Positions 43,690 through 57,460 are shown, numbered from the stretch's first letter. The stretch is DNA of 64,000 nt from Aspidapion aeneum (GCA_963576565.1 OY755039.1:132700095-132764094); one strand, 5' to 3'. Notes: generated by a model not told the origin, from the letters alone. Numbers and translations are program-made.

Positions 43690-46600
43690 ACCTCTTTTAG
43701 TTTTTATTTTGCAATTTTTTCACATTTTTCGGCCAACTTTCCCGGACTACTACGGGGAGTGGAGAGTTAAGATAGAACATAAACCATAAAGGGCAGTCAG
43801 TATTATTTTTCTGAGTTGTAATTTCGGTGAAACCTTTTTGAGTTTTTATTTTGCAATTTTTTTACATTTTTCGGCAATCTCTCCCGGACTACTACGGGGA
43901 GTGGAGAGCTAAGATATAGCATAAATCATAAGGGGCAGTCAGTATTATTTTACTGATTTGTATTTTCGGTGAAACCTCTTTTAGTTTTTATTTTGCAATT
44001 TTTTTACATTTTTCGGTTAACTCTCCCGGACTACTACGGGGAGTGGAGAGTTAAGATATAGCATGAAACCTCTTTTAGTTTTTATTTTGCAATTTTTTTA
44101 CATTTTTCGGTTAACTCTCCCGGACTACTACGGGGAGTGGAGAGTTAAGGTATAGCATAAACCATAAAGGGCAGTCAGAGTTATTTTTCTCATTGGTATT
44201 TTCGGTGAAACCTCTTTTAGTTTTTATTTTGCAATTTTTTTACATTTTTCGGTTAACTCTCCCAGACTACTACGGGGAGTGGAGAGTTAAGATATAGCAT
44301 AAACCATAAACGGCTGTCAGTATTTTTTTTCTGAATTGTATTTTCGATGAAACCTCTTTTAGTTTTTATATTGCCATTTTTTTACATTTTTCGGCCACTC
44401 TCCCGGACTACTACGGGGAATGGAGAGTTAAGATATAGCATAAACCATAAAGGGCAGTCAGTATTATTTTTCTGAGTTGTAATTTCAGTGAAACCTCTTT
44501 TAGTCTTTATTTTGCAATTTTTTTACATTTTTCGGCCAACTCTCCCGGACTACTACGGAGAGTGGAGAGTTAAGATAAGCATAAACAATAAAGGACAGTC
44601 AGTATTATTTTCCTGATTTGTATTTTCGGTGAAACCTCTTTTAGTTTTTATTTTGCAAGTTTTTTACATATTTCCACCAACTCTCCAGGACTACTACGGG
44701 GAGTGCAGAGTTAAGATATAGCATAAATCATAAAGGGCAGTCAGTATTATTTTTCTGAGTTGAAATTTTGGTGAAACCTCTTTTAGTTTTTATTTTGCCA
44801 TTTTTTTACATTTTTCGACCAACTCTCCCGGACTACTACGGGGAGTGGTAAGTTAATATATAGCATAGACCATAAAGGGCAGTCAGTATTATTTTTCTGA
44901 ATTGTATTTTCGGTGAAACCTCTTTTAGTTTTTATTTTGCAATTTTTTTTCATTTTTCGGCCAACTCTCCCGGACTACTACGGGGAGTGGTAAGTTAAGA
45001 TATAGCATAAACCATAAAGGGCAGTCAGTATTATTTTTCTGAATTATATTTTCGGTAAAACCTCTTTTAGTTTTTATTTTGCAACTTTTTTACATTTTTA
45101 GGAAACTCTCCCGGTCTACTACAGGGACTGGAGAGTTAAAATATAGCATAAACCATAAAGGGCAGTCAGAATTATTTTTCTGAGTTGTAATTTCGGTGAA
45201 ACCTCTTTTAGTTTTTATTTTGCAATTTTTTTACATTTTTCGACCAACTCTCCCGGACTACTACGGGGAGTGGTAAGTTAAGATATAGCATAAACCATAA
45301 AGGGCAGTCAGTATTATTTTTCTGATTTGTATTTTCGATGAAATCTCTTTTAGTTTTTATTTTGCAATTTTTTTACATTTTTCGGCCAACTCTCCCGGAC
45401 TACTACGGGGAGTGGAGAGCTAAGATATAGCATAAACCGAGGCATAAACCAAAAAGGGCAGTCAGTATTAATTTTCTGAATTGTATTTTCGGTGAAACCT
45501 CTTTTAGTTTTGATTTAGCAATTTTTTTACATTTTTCGGCAAACTCTCCCGGACTACTACGGAGAGTGGTGACTTAAGATATAGCATAAACCATAAAGGG
45601 CAGTCAGTATTATTTTTCTGAATTGTATTTTTGGTGAAACCTCTTTTAGTTTTTATTTTGCAATTTTTTTAAATTTTTCGGCAAACTCTCCCGGACTACT
45701 ACGGGGAGTGGTGAGTTAAGATATAGCATAAACCATAAAAAGCAGTCAGTATTATTTTTCTGAGTTGTAATTTCGGTGAAACCTCTTTTAGTTTTTATTT
45801 TGCCATTTTTTTACAATTTTCGGCAGCTCTCCCGGAGTACTACGGGGAGTGGAGAGTTAAGATATAGCATAGAACATAAAGGGCAGTCAGTATTATTTTT
45901 CTGATTTGTATTTTCGGTGAAACCTCTTTTATTTTTTATTTTGCAATTTTTTTTACATTTTTCGACCATTTCTCCCGGACTACTACGGGGAGTGGAGAGT
46001 TAAGATATAGCATAAACCATAAAGGGCAGTCAGTATTATTTTTCTGAGTTGTAATTTCGGTGAAGATTTTTTACATTTTTCGTTTAACTCTCCCAGACTA
46101 CTACGGGGAGTGGAGAGTTAGGATATAGCATAAACCATAAAGGGCAGTCAGTATTATTTTTCTGATTTATATTTTCGGTGAAACCTCTTTTAGTTCTTAT
46201 TTTGCAATTTTTTTAAATTTTTCGGCCAAGTCTCCCGGATTACTACGGGGAATGGAGAGTTAAGATATAGCATAAACCATAAAGGGCAGTCAGTATTATT
46301 CTTCTGAGTTGTCATTTCGGTGAAGATTTTTTACATTTTTCGTTTAACTCTCCCAGACTACTACGGGGAGTGGAGAGTTAAGATATAGCATAAACCGTAA
46401 AGGGCAGTCAGTATTATTTTTCTGATTTATATTTTCGGTGAAACTTCTTTTAGTTTTTATTTTGCTATTTTTTTACATTTTTCGGCCAACTCTCCCGGAC
46501 TACTACGGGTAGTGGAGGGTTAAGATATAGCATAAACCATAAGGGGCAGTCAGTGTTATTTTTCTGATTTGTATTTTCGGTGAAACCTCTTTTAGTTTTT

Positions 46601-49600
46601 ATTTTGCAATTTTTTTACATTTTTCGGTTAACTCTCCCAGACTACTACGGGGAGAGGAGAGTTAAGATATAGCATAAACCATAAGGGGCAGTCAGTATTA
46701 TTTTTCTGATTGGTATTTTCGGTGAAACCTCTTTTAGTTTTTATTTTGCAATTTTTTTACATTTTTCGGTTAACTCTCCCAGACTAGTACGGGGAGTGGA
46801 GAGTTAAGATATAGCATTAACCATAAAGGGCATTCAGTATTATTTTTCTGAGTTGTAATTTCGGTAAAACCTCTTTTAGTTTTTATTTTGCAATTTTTTT
46901 ACATTTTTCGGCAAACTCTCCCGGACTACTACGGGGAGTGGAGAGTTAAGATATAGCATAAACCATAAGGGGCAGTCAGTGTTATTTTTCTGATTTGTAT
47001 TTTCGGTGAAACCTCTTTTAGTTTTTATTTTGCAATTTTTTTACATTTTTCGGTTAACTCTCCCAGACTACTACAGGGAGAGGAGAGTTAAGATATAGCA
47101 TAAACCATAAGGGGCAGTCAGTATTATTTTTCTGATTGGTATTTTCGGTGAAACCTCTTTTAGTTTTTATTTTGCAATTTTTTTACATTTTTCGGTTAAC
47201 TCTCCCAGACTAGTACGGGTAGTGGAGAGTTAAGATATAGCATAAACCATAAATGGCAGTCAGTATTATTTTTCTGATTTATATTTTCAGTGAAACCCGT
47301 TTAGTTTTTATTTTGCTATTTTTTTACATTTTTCGGCCAACTCTCCCGGACTACAACGGGGAGTGGAGAGTTAAGATATAGCATAAACCAAAAAGGGCAG
47401 TCAGTATTATTTTTCTGAATTGTATTTTCGATGAAACCTCTTTCAGTTTTTATTTTGCCATTTTTATACATTTTTCGTCAACTCTCCCGGGCTACTACGG
47501 GGAGTGGAAAGTTAAGATATAGCATAAACCATAAAGGGTAGTCAGTATTATTTTTCTGAGTTGTAATTTCGGTGAAACCTCTTTTAGTTTTTATTTTGAA
47601 ATTTTTTTACATTTTTCGGCCAACTCTCCCGGATTACTACGGGGAGTGGAGAGTTAAGATAAGCATAAACCATAAAGGGCAGTCAGTATTATTTTTCTGA
47701 TTTGTATTTTCGGTGAAACCTCTTTTAGTTTTTATTTTGCAATTTTTTAACATATTTCGACCAACTCTCCCGGACTACTACGGGGAGTGGAGAGTTAAGA
47801 TATAGCATAAATCATAAAGGGCAGCCAGTATTATTTTTCTGAGTTGTAATTTCGGTGAAACCTCTTTTTAGTTTTTATTTTGCAATTTTTTTACATTTTT
47901 CGGCCAACTCTCCCGGACTACTACGGGGAGTGGTGAGTTAAGATATAGCATAAACCATAAAGGGCAGTCAGTATTATTTTTCTGATTTGTATTTTCGGTG
48001 AAACCTCTTTTAGTTTTTATTTTTCAATTTGTTTAACATTTTTCGACCAACTCTCCCGGACTACTACGGGGAGTGGTGAGTTAAGATATAGCATAAACCA
48101 TAAAGGGCAGTCAGTATTATTTTTCTGAATTGTATTTTCGGTGAAACCTCTTTTAGTTTTTATTTTGCAATTTTTTTACATTTTTCGGCCAACTCTCCCG
48201 GACTACTACGGGGAGTGGTGAGTTAAGATATAGCATAAACCATAAAGGGCAGTCACTATTATTTTTCTGATTTGTATTTTCGGTGAAACCTCTTTTAGTT
48301 TTTATTTTGCAATTTTTTTACATTTTTTGGCCAAGGCTCCCGGACTACTACGGGGAATGGAGAGTTAAGATATAGCATAAACCATAAAGGGCAATCAGTA
48401 TTATTTTTCTGAGTTGTAATTTCGGTGAAGATTTTTTACATTTTTCGTTTAACTCTCCCAGACTACTACGGGGAGTGGTGAGTTAAGATATAGCATAAAC
48501 CATAAAGGACAGTCAGTATTATTTTTCTGATTTGTATTTTCGGTGAAACCTCTTTTAGTTTTTATTTTGCAATTTTTTTACATTTTTCGGCCAACTCTCC
48601 CGGACTACTACGGGGAGTGGAGAGTTAAGATATAGCATAAACCATAAAGGGCAGTCAGTGTTATTTTTCTGAGTTGTAATTTCGGTGAAACCTCTTTTAG
48701 TTTTTATTTTGCAATTTTTTTACATTTTTCGACCAATCCTCCCGGACTACTACGGGGAGTGGTGAGTTAAGATATAGCATAAACCATAAAGGGCAGTTAG
48801 TATTATTTTTCTGATTTGTATTTTCGGTGAAACCTCTTTTAGTTTTTATTTTGCAATTTTTTTACATTTTTCGGCCAACTCTCCCGGACTACTACGGGGA
48901 GTGGAGAGTTAAGATATAGCATAAACCATAAAGGGCAGACAGTATTATTTTTCTGAGTTGTAATTTCGGTGAAACCACTTTTAGTTTTTATTTTGCAATT
49001 TTTTTACATTTTTACACCAACTCTCCAGGACTACTACGGGGAGTAGAGAGTTAAGATAGAGCATAAACCATAAAGGGCAGTCAGTATTATTTTTCTGAAT
49101 TGTATTTTTGGTGAAACCTCTTTTAGTTTTTATTTTGCAATTTTTTTACATTTTTCGGCCAACTCTCCCGGACTACTACGGGGAGTGGAGAGTTAAGATA
49201 TAGCATAAACCATAAAGGGCAGTCAGTATTATTTTTCTGAGTTGTAATTTCGGTGAAACCTCTTTTAGTTTTTATTTTGCAATTTTTTTACATTTTTCGA
49301 CCAACTCTCCCGGACTACTACGGGGAGTGGTGAGTTAAGATATAGCATAAACCATAAAGGGCAGTCAGTATTATTTTTCTGATTTGTATTTTTGGTGAAA
49401 CCTCTTTTAGTTTTTATTTTGCAATTTTTTTACATTTTTCGGCAACTCTCCCGGACTACTACGGGGAGTGGAGAGTTAAGATATAGCATAAACCATAAAG
49501 GGCATTCAGTATTATTTTTCTGAGTTGTAATTTCGGTGAAGATTTTTTACATTTTTCGTTTAACTCTCCCAGACTACTACGGGGAGTGGAGAGTTAAGAT

Positions 49601-52600
49601 ATAGCATAAACCATAAAGGGCAGTCAGTATTATTTTTCTGACTTGTATTTTTGGTGAAACCTCTGTTAGTTTTTATTTTGCAATTTTTTTACATTTTTCG
49701 GCCAACTCTCCCGGACTACTACGGGAAGTGGAGAGTTAAAATATAGCATAAACCATAAAGAGCAGTCAGTATTATTTTTCTGATTTGCATTTTCGGTAAA
49801 ACCTCTTTTAGTTTTTATTTTGCAATTTTTTTACATTTTTCGACCAACTCTCCCGGACTACTACGGGGAGTGGTGAGTTAAGATATAGCATAAACCATAA
49901 AGGGCAGTCAGTATTATTTTTCTGAGTTGTAATTTCGGTGAAACCTCTTTTAGTTTTTATTTTGCAATTTTTTTACATTTTTCGACCAACTCTCCCGGAC
50001 TACTACGGGGAATGGTAAGTTAAGATATAGCATAAACCATAAAGGGCAGTCAGTATTATTTTTCTGATTTGTATTTTCGATGAAACCTATTTTAGTTTAT
50101 ATTTTGCAATTTTTTTACATTTCTCGGCCAACTCTCCCGGACTACTACGGAGAGTGGAGAGTTAAGATATAGCATAAACCGAGGCATAAACCAAAAAGGA
50201 CAGTCAGTATTAATTTTCTGAATTGTATTTTCGGTGAACCCCCTTTTATTTTTTATTTTGCAATTTTTTTACATTTTTCGACCATTTCTCCCGGACTACT
50301 ACGGGGAGTGGAGAGTTAAGATATAGCATAAACCATAAAGGGCAGTCAGTATTATTTTTCTGAGTTGTAATTTCGGTGAAGATTTTTTACATTTTTCGTT
50401 TAACTCTCCCAGACTACTACGGGGAGTGGAGAGTTAAGATATAGCATAAACCAAAAATGGCAGTCAGTATTATTTTTCTGATTTATATTTTCGGTGAAAC
50501 CTCTTTTAGTTCTTATTTTGCAATTTTTTTAAATTTTTCGGCCCAGTCTCCCGGATTACTACGGGGAATGGAGAGTTAAGATATAGCATAAACCATAAAG
50601 GGCAGTCAGTATTATTCTTCTGAGTTGTAATTTCGGTGAAGATTTTTTACATTTTTCGTTTAACTCTCCCAGACTACTACGGGGAGTGGAGAGTTAAGAT
50701 ATAGCATAAACCATAAAGGGCAGTCAGTATTATTTTTCTGATTTATATTTTCGGTGAAACCTCTTTTAGTTTTTATTTTGCTATTTTTTTACATTTTTCG
50801 GCCAACTCTCCCGGACTACTACGGGGAGTGGAGAGTTAAGATATAGCATTAACCATAAAGGGCATTCAGTATTATTTTTCTGAGTTGTAATTTCGGTAAA
50901 ACCTCTTTTAGTTTTTATTTTGCAATTTTTTTACATTTTTCGGTTAACTCTCCCAGACTACTACGGGGAGTGGAGAGTTAAGATATAGCATATATAGTCA
51001 GTATTATTTTTCTGATTGGTATTTTCGGTGAAACCTCTTTTAGTTTTTATTTTGCAATTTTTTTACATTTTTCGGTTAACTCTCCCAGACTAGTACGGGG
51101 AGTGGAGAGCTAAGATATAGCATAAACCATAAATGGCAGTCAGTATTATTTTTCTGATTTATATTTTCAGTGAAACCCGTTTAGTTTTTATTTTGCTATT
51201 TTTTTACATTTTTCGGCCAACTCGCCCGGACTACAACGGGGAGTGGAGAGTTAAGATATAGCATAAACCAAAAAGGGCAGTCAGTATTATTTTTCTGAAT
51301 TGTATTTTCGATGAAACCTCTTTCAGTTTTTATTTTGCCATTTTTATACATTTTTCGTCAACTCTCCCGGGCTACTACGGGGAGTGGAAAGTTAAGATAT
51401 AGCATAAACCATAAAGGGTAGTCTGTAATATTTTTCTGAATTGTAATTTCGGTGAAACCTCTTTTAGTTTTTATTTTGCAATTTTTTTACATTTTTCGGC
51501 CAACTCTCCCGGATTACTACAGGGAGTGGAGAGTTAAGATAAGCATAAACCATAAAGGGCAGTCAGTATTTTTTTTCTGATTTGTATTTTCGGTGAAACC
51601 TCTTTTAGTTTTTATTTTGCAATTTTTTTTACATTTTTCGGCCAACTCTCCCGGACTACTACGGGGAGTGGTGAGTTAAGATATAGCATAAACCATAAAG
51701 GGCAGTCAGTATTATTTTTCTGAATTGTATTTTCGGTGAAACCTCTTTTAGTTTTTATTTTGCAATTTTTTTACATTTTTAGCAAACTCTCCCGGACTAC
51801 TACGGGGACTGGAGAGTTAAGATATAGCATAAACCATAAAGGGCAGTCAGTATTATTTTTCTGTTGTAATTTCGGTGAAACCTCTTTTAGTTTTTATTTT
51901 GCAATTTTTTTACATTTTTCGACCAACTCTCCCGGACTACTACGGGGAGTGGTGAGTTAAGATATAGCATAAACCATAAAGGGCAGTCAGTATTATTTTT
52001 CTGATTTGTATTTTCGGTGAAACCTCTTTTAGTTTTTATTTTGCAATTTTTTAACATTTTTCGGCCAACTCTCCCGGACTACTACGGGGAATGGAGAGTT
52101 AAGATATAGCATAAACCATAAAGGGCAGTCAGTATTATTTTTCTGAGTTGTAATTTCGGTGAAGATTTTTTACATTTTTCGTTTAACTCTCCCAGACTAC
52201 TACGGGGAGTGGAGAGTTAAGATATAGCATAAACCATAAAAGGCAGTCAGTATTATTTTTCTGATTTATATTTTCGGTGAAACCTCTTTTAGTTTTTATT
52301 TTGCTATTTTTTTACATTTTTCGGCCAACTCTCCCGGACTACTACGGGGAGTGGAGAGTTAAGATATAGCATAAACCATAAAGCGCATTCAGTATTATTT
52401 TTCTGATTTGTATTTTCCGTGAAACCTCGTTTAGTTTTTATTTTGCAATTTTTTTACATTTTTCCACCAACTCTCCAGGACTACTACGGGGAGTAGAGAG
52501 TTAAGATAGAGCATAAACCATAAAGGGCAGTCAGTATTATTTTTCTGAATTGTATTTTCGGTGAAACCTCTTTTAGTTTTTATTTTGCAATTTTTTTACA

Positions 52601-55083
52601 TTTTTCGGCCAACTCTCCCGGACTACTACGGGGAGTGGTGAGTTAAGATATAGCATAAACCATAAAGGGCAGTCAGTATTATTTTTCTGTTTTGTTTTTT
52701 CGGTGAAACCTCTTTTAGTTTTTATTTTGCAATTTTTTTACATTTTTCGGCCAACTCTCCCGGACTACTACGGGGAGTGAAGAGTTAAGATATAGCATAA
52801 ACCATAAAGGGCAGTCAGTGTTATTTTTCTGAGTTGTAATTTCGGTAAAACCTCTTTTAGTTTTTATTTTGCAATTTTTTTACACTTTTCGGCCAACTCT
52901 CCCGGACTACTACGGGGAGTGGAGAGTTAAGATAGAGCATAAACCATAAAGGGCAGTCAGTATTATTTTTCTGAATTGTATTTTTGGTGAAACCTCTTTT
53001 AGTTTTTATTTTGCAATTTTTTTACATTTTTCGGCCAACTCTCCCGGACTACTACGACGAGTGGAGAGTTAAGATATAGCATAAACCATAAAGGGCAGTC
53101 AGTATTATTTTTCTGATTTGTATTTTTGGTGAAACCTCTTTTAGTTTTTATTTTGCAATTTTTTTACATTTTTCGGCCAACTCTCCCGGACTACTACGGG
53201 GAGTGGAGAGTTAAGATATAGCATAAACCATAAAGCGCATTCAGTATTATTTTTCTGATTTGTATTTTCGGTGAAACCTCGTTTAGTTTTTATTTTGCAA
53301 TTTTTTTACATTTTTCCACCAACTCTCCAGGACTACTGCGGGGAGTAGAGAGTTAAGATAGAGCATAAACCATAAAGGGCAGTCAGTATTATTTTTCTGA
53401 ATTGTATTTTCGGTGAAACCTCTTTTAGTTTTTATTTTGCAATTTTTTTACATTTTTCGGCCAACTCTCCCGGACTAGTACGGGGAGTGGTGAGTTAAGA
53501 TATAGCATAAACCATAAAGGGCAGTCAGTATTATTTTTCTGATTTTTATTTTCGGTGAAACCTCTTTTAGTTTTTATTTTGCTATTTTTTTACATTTTTC
53601 GGCCAACTCTCCAGGACTACTACGGGAAGTGGAGAGTTAAAATATAGCATAAACCATAAAGGGCAGTCAGTATTATTTTTATGAGTTGTAATTTCGGTGA
53701 AACCTCTTTTAGTTTTTATTTTGCAATTTTTTTACATTTTTACACCAACTCTCCAGGACTACTACGGGGAGTAGAGAGTTAAGATAGAGCATAAACCATA
53801 AAGGGCAGTCAGTATTATTTTTCTGATTTATATTTTCGGTGAAACCTCTTTTAGTTTTTATTTTGCTATTTTTTTACATTTTTCGGCCAACTCTCCCGGA
53901 CTACTACGGGGAGTGGAGAGTTAAGATATAGCATAAACCATAAAGCGCATTCAGTATTATTTTTCTGATTTGTATTTTCGGTGAAACCTCGTTTAGTTTT
54001 TATTTTGCAATTTTTTTACATTTTTCCACCAACTCTCCAGGACTACTACGGGGAGTAGAGAGTTAAGATAGAGCATAAACCATAAAGGGCAGTCAGTATT
54101 ATTTTTCTGAATTGTATTTTCGGTGAAACCTCTTTTAGTTTTTATTTTGCAATTTTTTTACATTTTTCGGCCAACTCTCCCGGACTACTACGGGGAGTGG
54201 TGAGTTAAGATATAGCATAAACCATAAAGGGCAGTCAGTTTTATTTTTCTGTTTTGTTTTTTCGGTGAAACCTCTTTTAGTTTTTATTTTGCAATTTTTT
54301 TACATTTTTCGGCCAACTCTCCCGGACTACTACGGGGAGTGAAGAGTTAAGATATAGCATAAACCATAAAGGGCAGTCAGTGTTATTTTTCTGAGTTGTA
54401 ATTTCGGTAAAACCTCTTTTAGTTTTTATTTTGCAATTTTTTTACATTTTTCGACCAACTCTCCCGGACTACTACGGGGAGTGGTGAGTTAAGATATAGC
54501 ATAAACCATAAAGGGCAGTCCGTATTATTTTTCTGATTTGTATTTTCGGTGAAACCTCTTTTAGTTTTTATTTTGCAATTTTTTTACACTTTTCGGCCAA
54601 GTCTCCCGGACTACTACGGGGAGTGGAGAGTTAAGATATCGCATAAACCATAAAGGGCAGACAGTATTATTTTTCTGAGTTGTAATTTCGGTGAAACCTC
54701 TTTTAGTTTTTATTTTGCATTTTTTTTACATTTTTCGTTTAACTCTCCCAGACTACTACGGGGAGTGGAGAGTTAAGATATAGCATAAGCCATAAAGGGC
54801 AGTCAGTATTATTTTTCTGATTTGTATTTTTGGTGAAACCTCTTTTAGCTTTTATTTTGCAATTTTTTTACATTTTTCGGCCAACTCTCCCGGACTACTA
54901 CGGGAAGTGGAGAGTTAAAATATAGCATAAACCATAAAGGGCAGTCAGTATTATTTTTCTGATTTGTAATTTCGGTGAAACCTCTTTTAGTTTTTATTTT
55001 GCAATTTTTTCACATTTTTCGGCCAACTTTCCCGGACTACTACGGGGAGTGGAGAGTTAAGATATAGCATAAATCATAAAGGA
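43690..55083. repeat. ~142-bp satellite array, right block (about 80 units)
   Basis: Same unit as the left block. At least seven shorter units of about 117 bp, recognised by GGTGAAGATTTTTTACAT (about 46061, 46321, 48425, 49537, 50377, 50637, 52159), lack the ACCTCTTTTAG-to-TTTGCAA part. Marker variants recur as sets: a 45.4-47.6 kb block resembles 50.2-51.6 kb, and a GCGCATTCAG variant recurs at 52383, 53235 and 53945 (six and five units apart). This shows higher-order organisation. The block ends abruptly at the Penelope-like element. Confidence 0.95.
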
Positions 55084-55097
55084 GTTGTTCACAGATT

Positions 55098-55292
55098 TTG
55101 CGAAAAGCCAAACCACCAAAACGCAACATTACAAGGATGGAAGAAAATGCCATTAAGGATCTCAACAAGGACGAAAACATTCTGATACTGCCTGCCGACA
55201 AAGGAAACGCCACTGTAGTATTGAACAGGGATGACTACAACAGAAAGATGGGTTTTAAAGAGATCCTACACAACCCGCAATTAAAAAAGTGA
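55098..55292 (+). pseudogene. Penelope RT, N-terminal fragment
   Basis: Contains EENAIKDLNKDENILILPAD followed by KGNATVVLNRDDY, the N-terminal signature of Penelope RTs. The start is a truncated end rather than a real initiation codon. The frame changes near 55290. Confidence 0.85.
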
Positions 55293-55984
55293 ATCACTTA
55301 ATTAAGACTTCTTCATTGGAGGACCCAGTCAAGGAGATGCTATGCCAAAGTGAAGCCATGACTCCGAGATTGTATGGACTACCAGAAATCCACAAAAACG
55401 ATGTGCCTCTTCGTCCCATTGTCAGTACTATAGGCTCACCAACATACAAACTTGCAAAACATCTTGCTTCCCTCTTGCAACCCCACATCGGACTAACGGA
55501 TTCGTATGTAAGAGACTCCACCCACTTTATTGAGAAGATCAAAAACATCGTCATGGACGAGAAAGACATCTTAGTTAGCTTTGATGTTGTGTCTTTGTTC
55601 ACGAAGGTACCTTTGGCCGAGGCAATGACGGAAGTGGAACACATATTTCCGAAGGACATCACCGACCTGTTTAAAATCTGCCTAACGACATCATATTTCA
55701 CCTTCAATGAACAAATTTATGAACAGATCGATGGAGTATCAATGGTTAGCCCTTTATCGCCAGTGATTGCGAACTTTTTCATGGAGAAACTAGAAGAGAA
55801 GGCGTTGGATAATGCCCCTCATAAACCCAAAGTCTGGTTTCGATATGTAGATGACACTTTTGTCGTTTGGCCTTATGGTAGAGACAGCCTTAATGAATTT
55901 CTCAACCACATTAACAGCATACATACACCCCAGTATACAATTTACAATGGAAACAGAGAACAACAGAGAATTGGCATTCCTTGA
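55289..55984 (+). pseudogene. Penelope RT core
   Basis: RT blocks in order: RLYGLPEIHKNDVPLRPIVS, LVSFDVVSLFTKVPLAEA with the first catalytic Asp, the GVSM-VSPLSPVIANFFME loop, and the RYVDDTFVVW box with the Asp pair. The position that is normally Gly before SPLSP is Val here. The frame is lost near 55960. Confidence 0.9.
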
Positions 55985-57086
55985 CGTACTAGTAACGAGG
56001 AAAGACGGACGACTAGGACATAACGTGTACAGAAAACCTACTCACACAGACCGCTACCTAAACAACACATCCAACCACCACCCGTGCCAACGAAAAGGGG
56101 TAAGAAGAACATTGGTAGAGAGGTCGAAAAGAATCTGCGAACCAGAAAATCTAGACAAAGAATTAAACCATCTTAAAAACGCCCTCGTAGCAAATGGATA
56201 CACTCAAAGCGACATAGATAAATGTATACGACCAAAGTCGAGCACTAGAAGTAACAGCAGCGGTGGACTGAGCAGCCGCGAAGTTACTTCAAGAGCCTTT
56301 CTGCCCTACATCCCTAGAGTGACGGATAGGATCGGACGTATTCTGGGAAAACACAACATAAAAACGATCTTCAAGCCATCTAAGAAGATCGAGAACCACC
56401 TCAGATCTGCGAAGGATATAAGGAACCCACTAAGTTCTTCGGGGGTATACCGCATTCCCTGTACCTGTGGAAGTGTCTACATCGGAACAACCAGACGGTC
56501 CGTAAATACAAGAATCAAAGAACACAAAGCCAACTGTCGACTCGGACATACGGAAAAATCCGCAGTTGCAGACCACACACTAAACAATGAAGACCACCGA
56601 ATAAAATTCGAAACACACAAGTTCTCTGCGCCTCCTCTTCATACTATCCAAGACTCTATAGAGAAGCAATCGAAATTCATAAACACCAGAAGAACTTCAA
56701 CAGATCTGAAGAAACTCTTAAAATTAACAGAACATGGGTACCGGTTCTTAAAAACACTAAACGGCTCGCTTACAACAACAAAACTGAATCTCGGGAAAGT
56801 GACCAATCACCGACCAGCTCTGATATACGCCCCGCCCACCATAGCGTATATAACCTGCGCCCGCGACAGACTAACCACCAGTCTTCGAGAAGCCGACAAG
56901 CAGTCAACATCTCCTGAAGATGCCATCCACTCGAGATGGCGAAACGTCGAGAACGAATTTCCAACGACGATGGCCGAACAGCCCGAAAGCACACCCACCA
57001 TTGGACGATGGCCGCGAAAGCCTTTCACAATTTGTAAAAATCACTCTATCAACTTTTCCTATTTCAATTTTAGGGGTCAGCTTTAA
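55851..57086 (+). pseudogene. Penelope RT C-terminal part and GIY-YIG endonuclease
   Basis: After a frame change this ORF reads ELAFLDVLVTRKDGRLGHNV and YRKPTHTDRYL, the RT thumb. Further on is the nuclease: SGVYRIPCTCGSVYIGTTRR, with the GIY as GVY, the YIG, the Arg of RSVNTRIKEH and the HTL/E region. The CxC pair belongs to the zinc motif seen in Penelope endonucleases. Family role: cleavage of target DNA for insertion. The last ~100 residues are not conserved. Confidence 0.9.
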
Positions 57087-57460
57087 CCCGCGTAAGAGGT
57101 AAGTCCTTTAAAATATTTAATGCATTAGTGAATATCCCACATCATAAGAAGAACGACCGTTCCGGAAAAAAATTTCCGTATATTGCAAAACTGTTCTGTT
57201 TAGTTTACTTTTGAAAAAACAATAAAGTTTCGTGTTATCAAAATATGCAATTAACTACTTTATTGTTATAAATATTGTTAGGACAGACAATATACAAATT
57301 TTAAAGTCTTTGAAAGCTGGAACCCCCTATACAAGAAATATTGCCAATAATAAAGTTTGTATGTTATTTAAAAAAAAAAGCAAGTTTTAATGATTATTAA
57401 TGTTGCTCAACGGTTGTCCACCCAGATCATCAGAACGTTCCACTGTGTGCCGTGAAGAAG
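57050..57460 (+). repeat. dispersed repeat, copy B (partner at about 27430-27925)
   Basis: Begins in the ATTTTAGGGGTCAG shared with copy A and ends in ACGTTCCACTGTGTGCCG. It lies at the 3' edge of the Penelope-like element, so the relation could include a Penelope 3' end. Confidence 0.6.

Larger units (their letters stand above)
55084..57110 (+). mobile_element. Penelope-like element, 5'-truncated
   Basis: Encodes a Penelope-type reverse transcriptase followed by a GIY-YIG endonuclease, split by two frame changes. It begins inside the RT N-terminal region directly after the last satellite unit, so it marks the array edge. No terminal repeats were identified; the 3' limit is approximate. Confidence 0.9.

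Noticed and set aside
51736..51960. Open frame inside the satellite
   Set aside because: Chance frame covering one and a half repeat units, not conserved in other units.
29323..55083. CRISPR-like array or hammerhead ribozyme satellite
   Set aside because: Whole units repeat with no unique spacers, and the host is eukaryotic. A CTGA...GAAAC resemblance exists in the unit, but the CTGATGA core and helix II needed for a hammerhead are absent.
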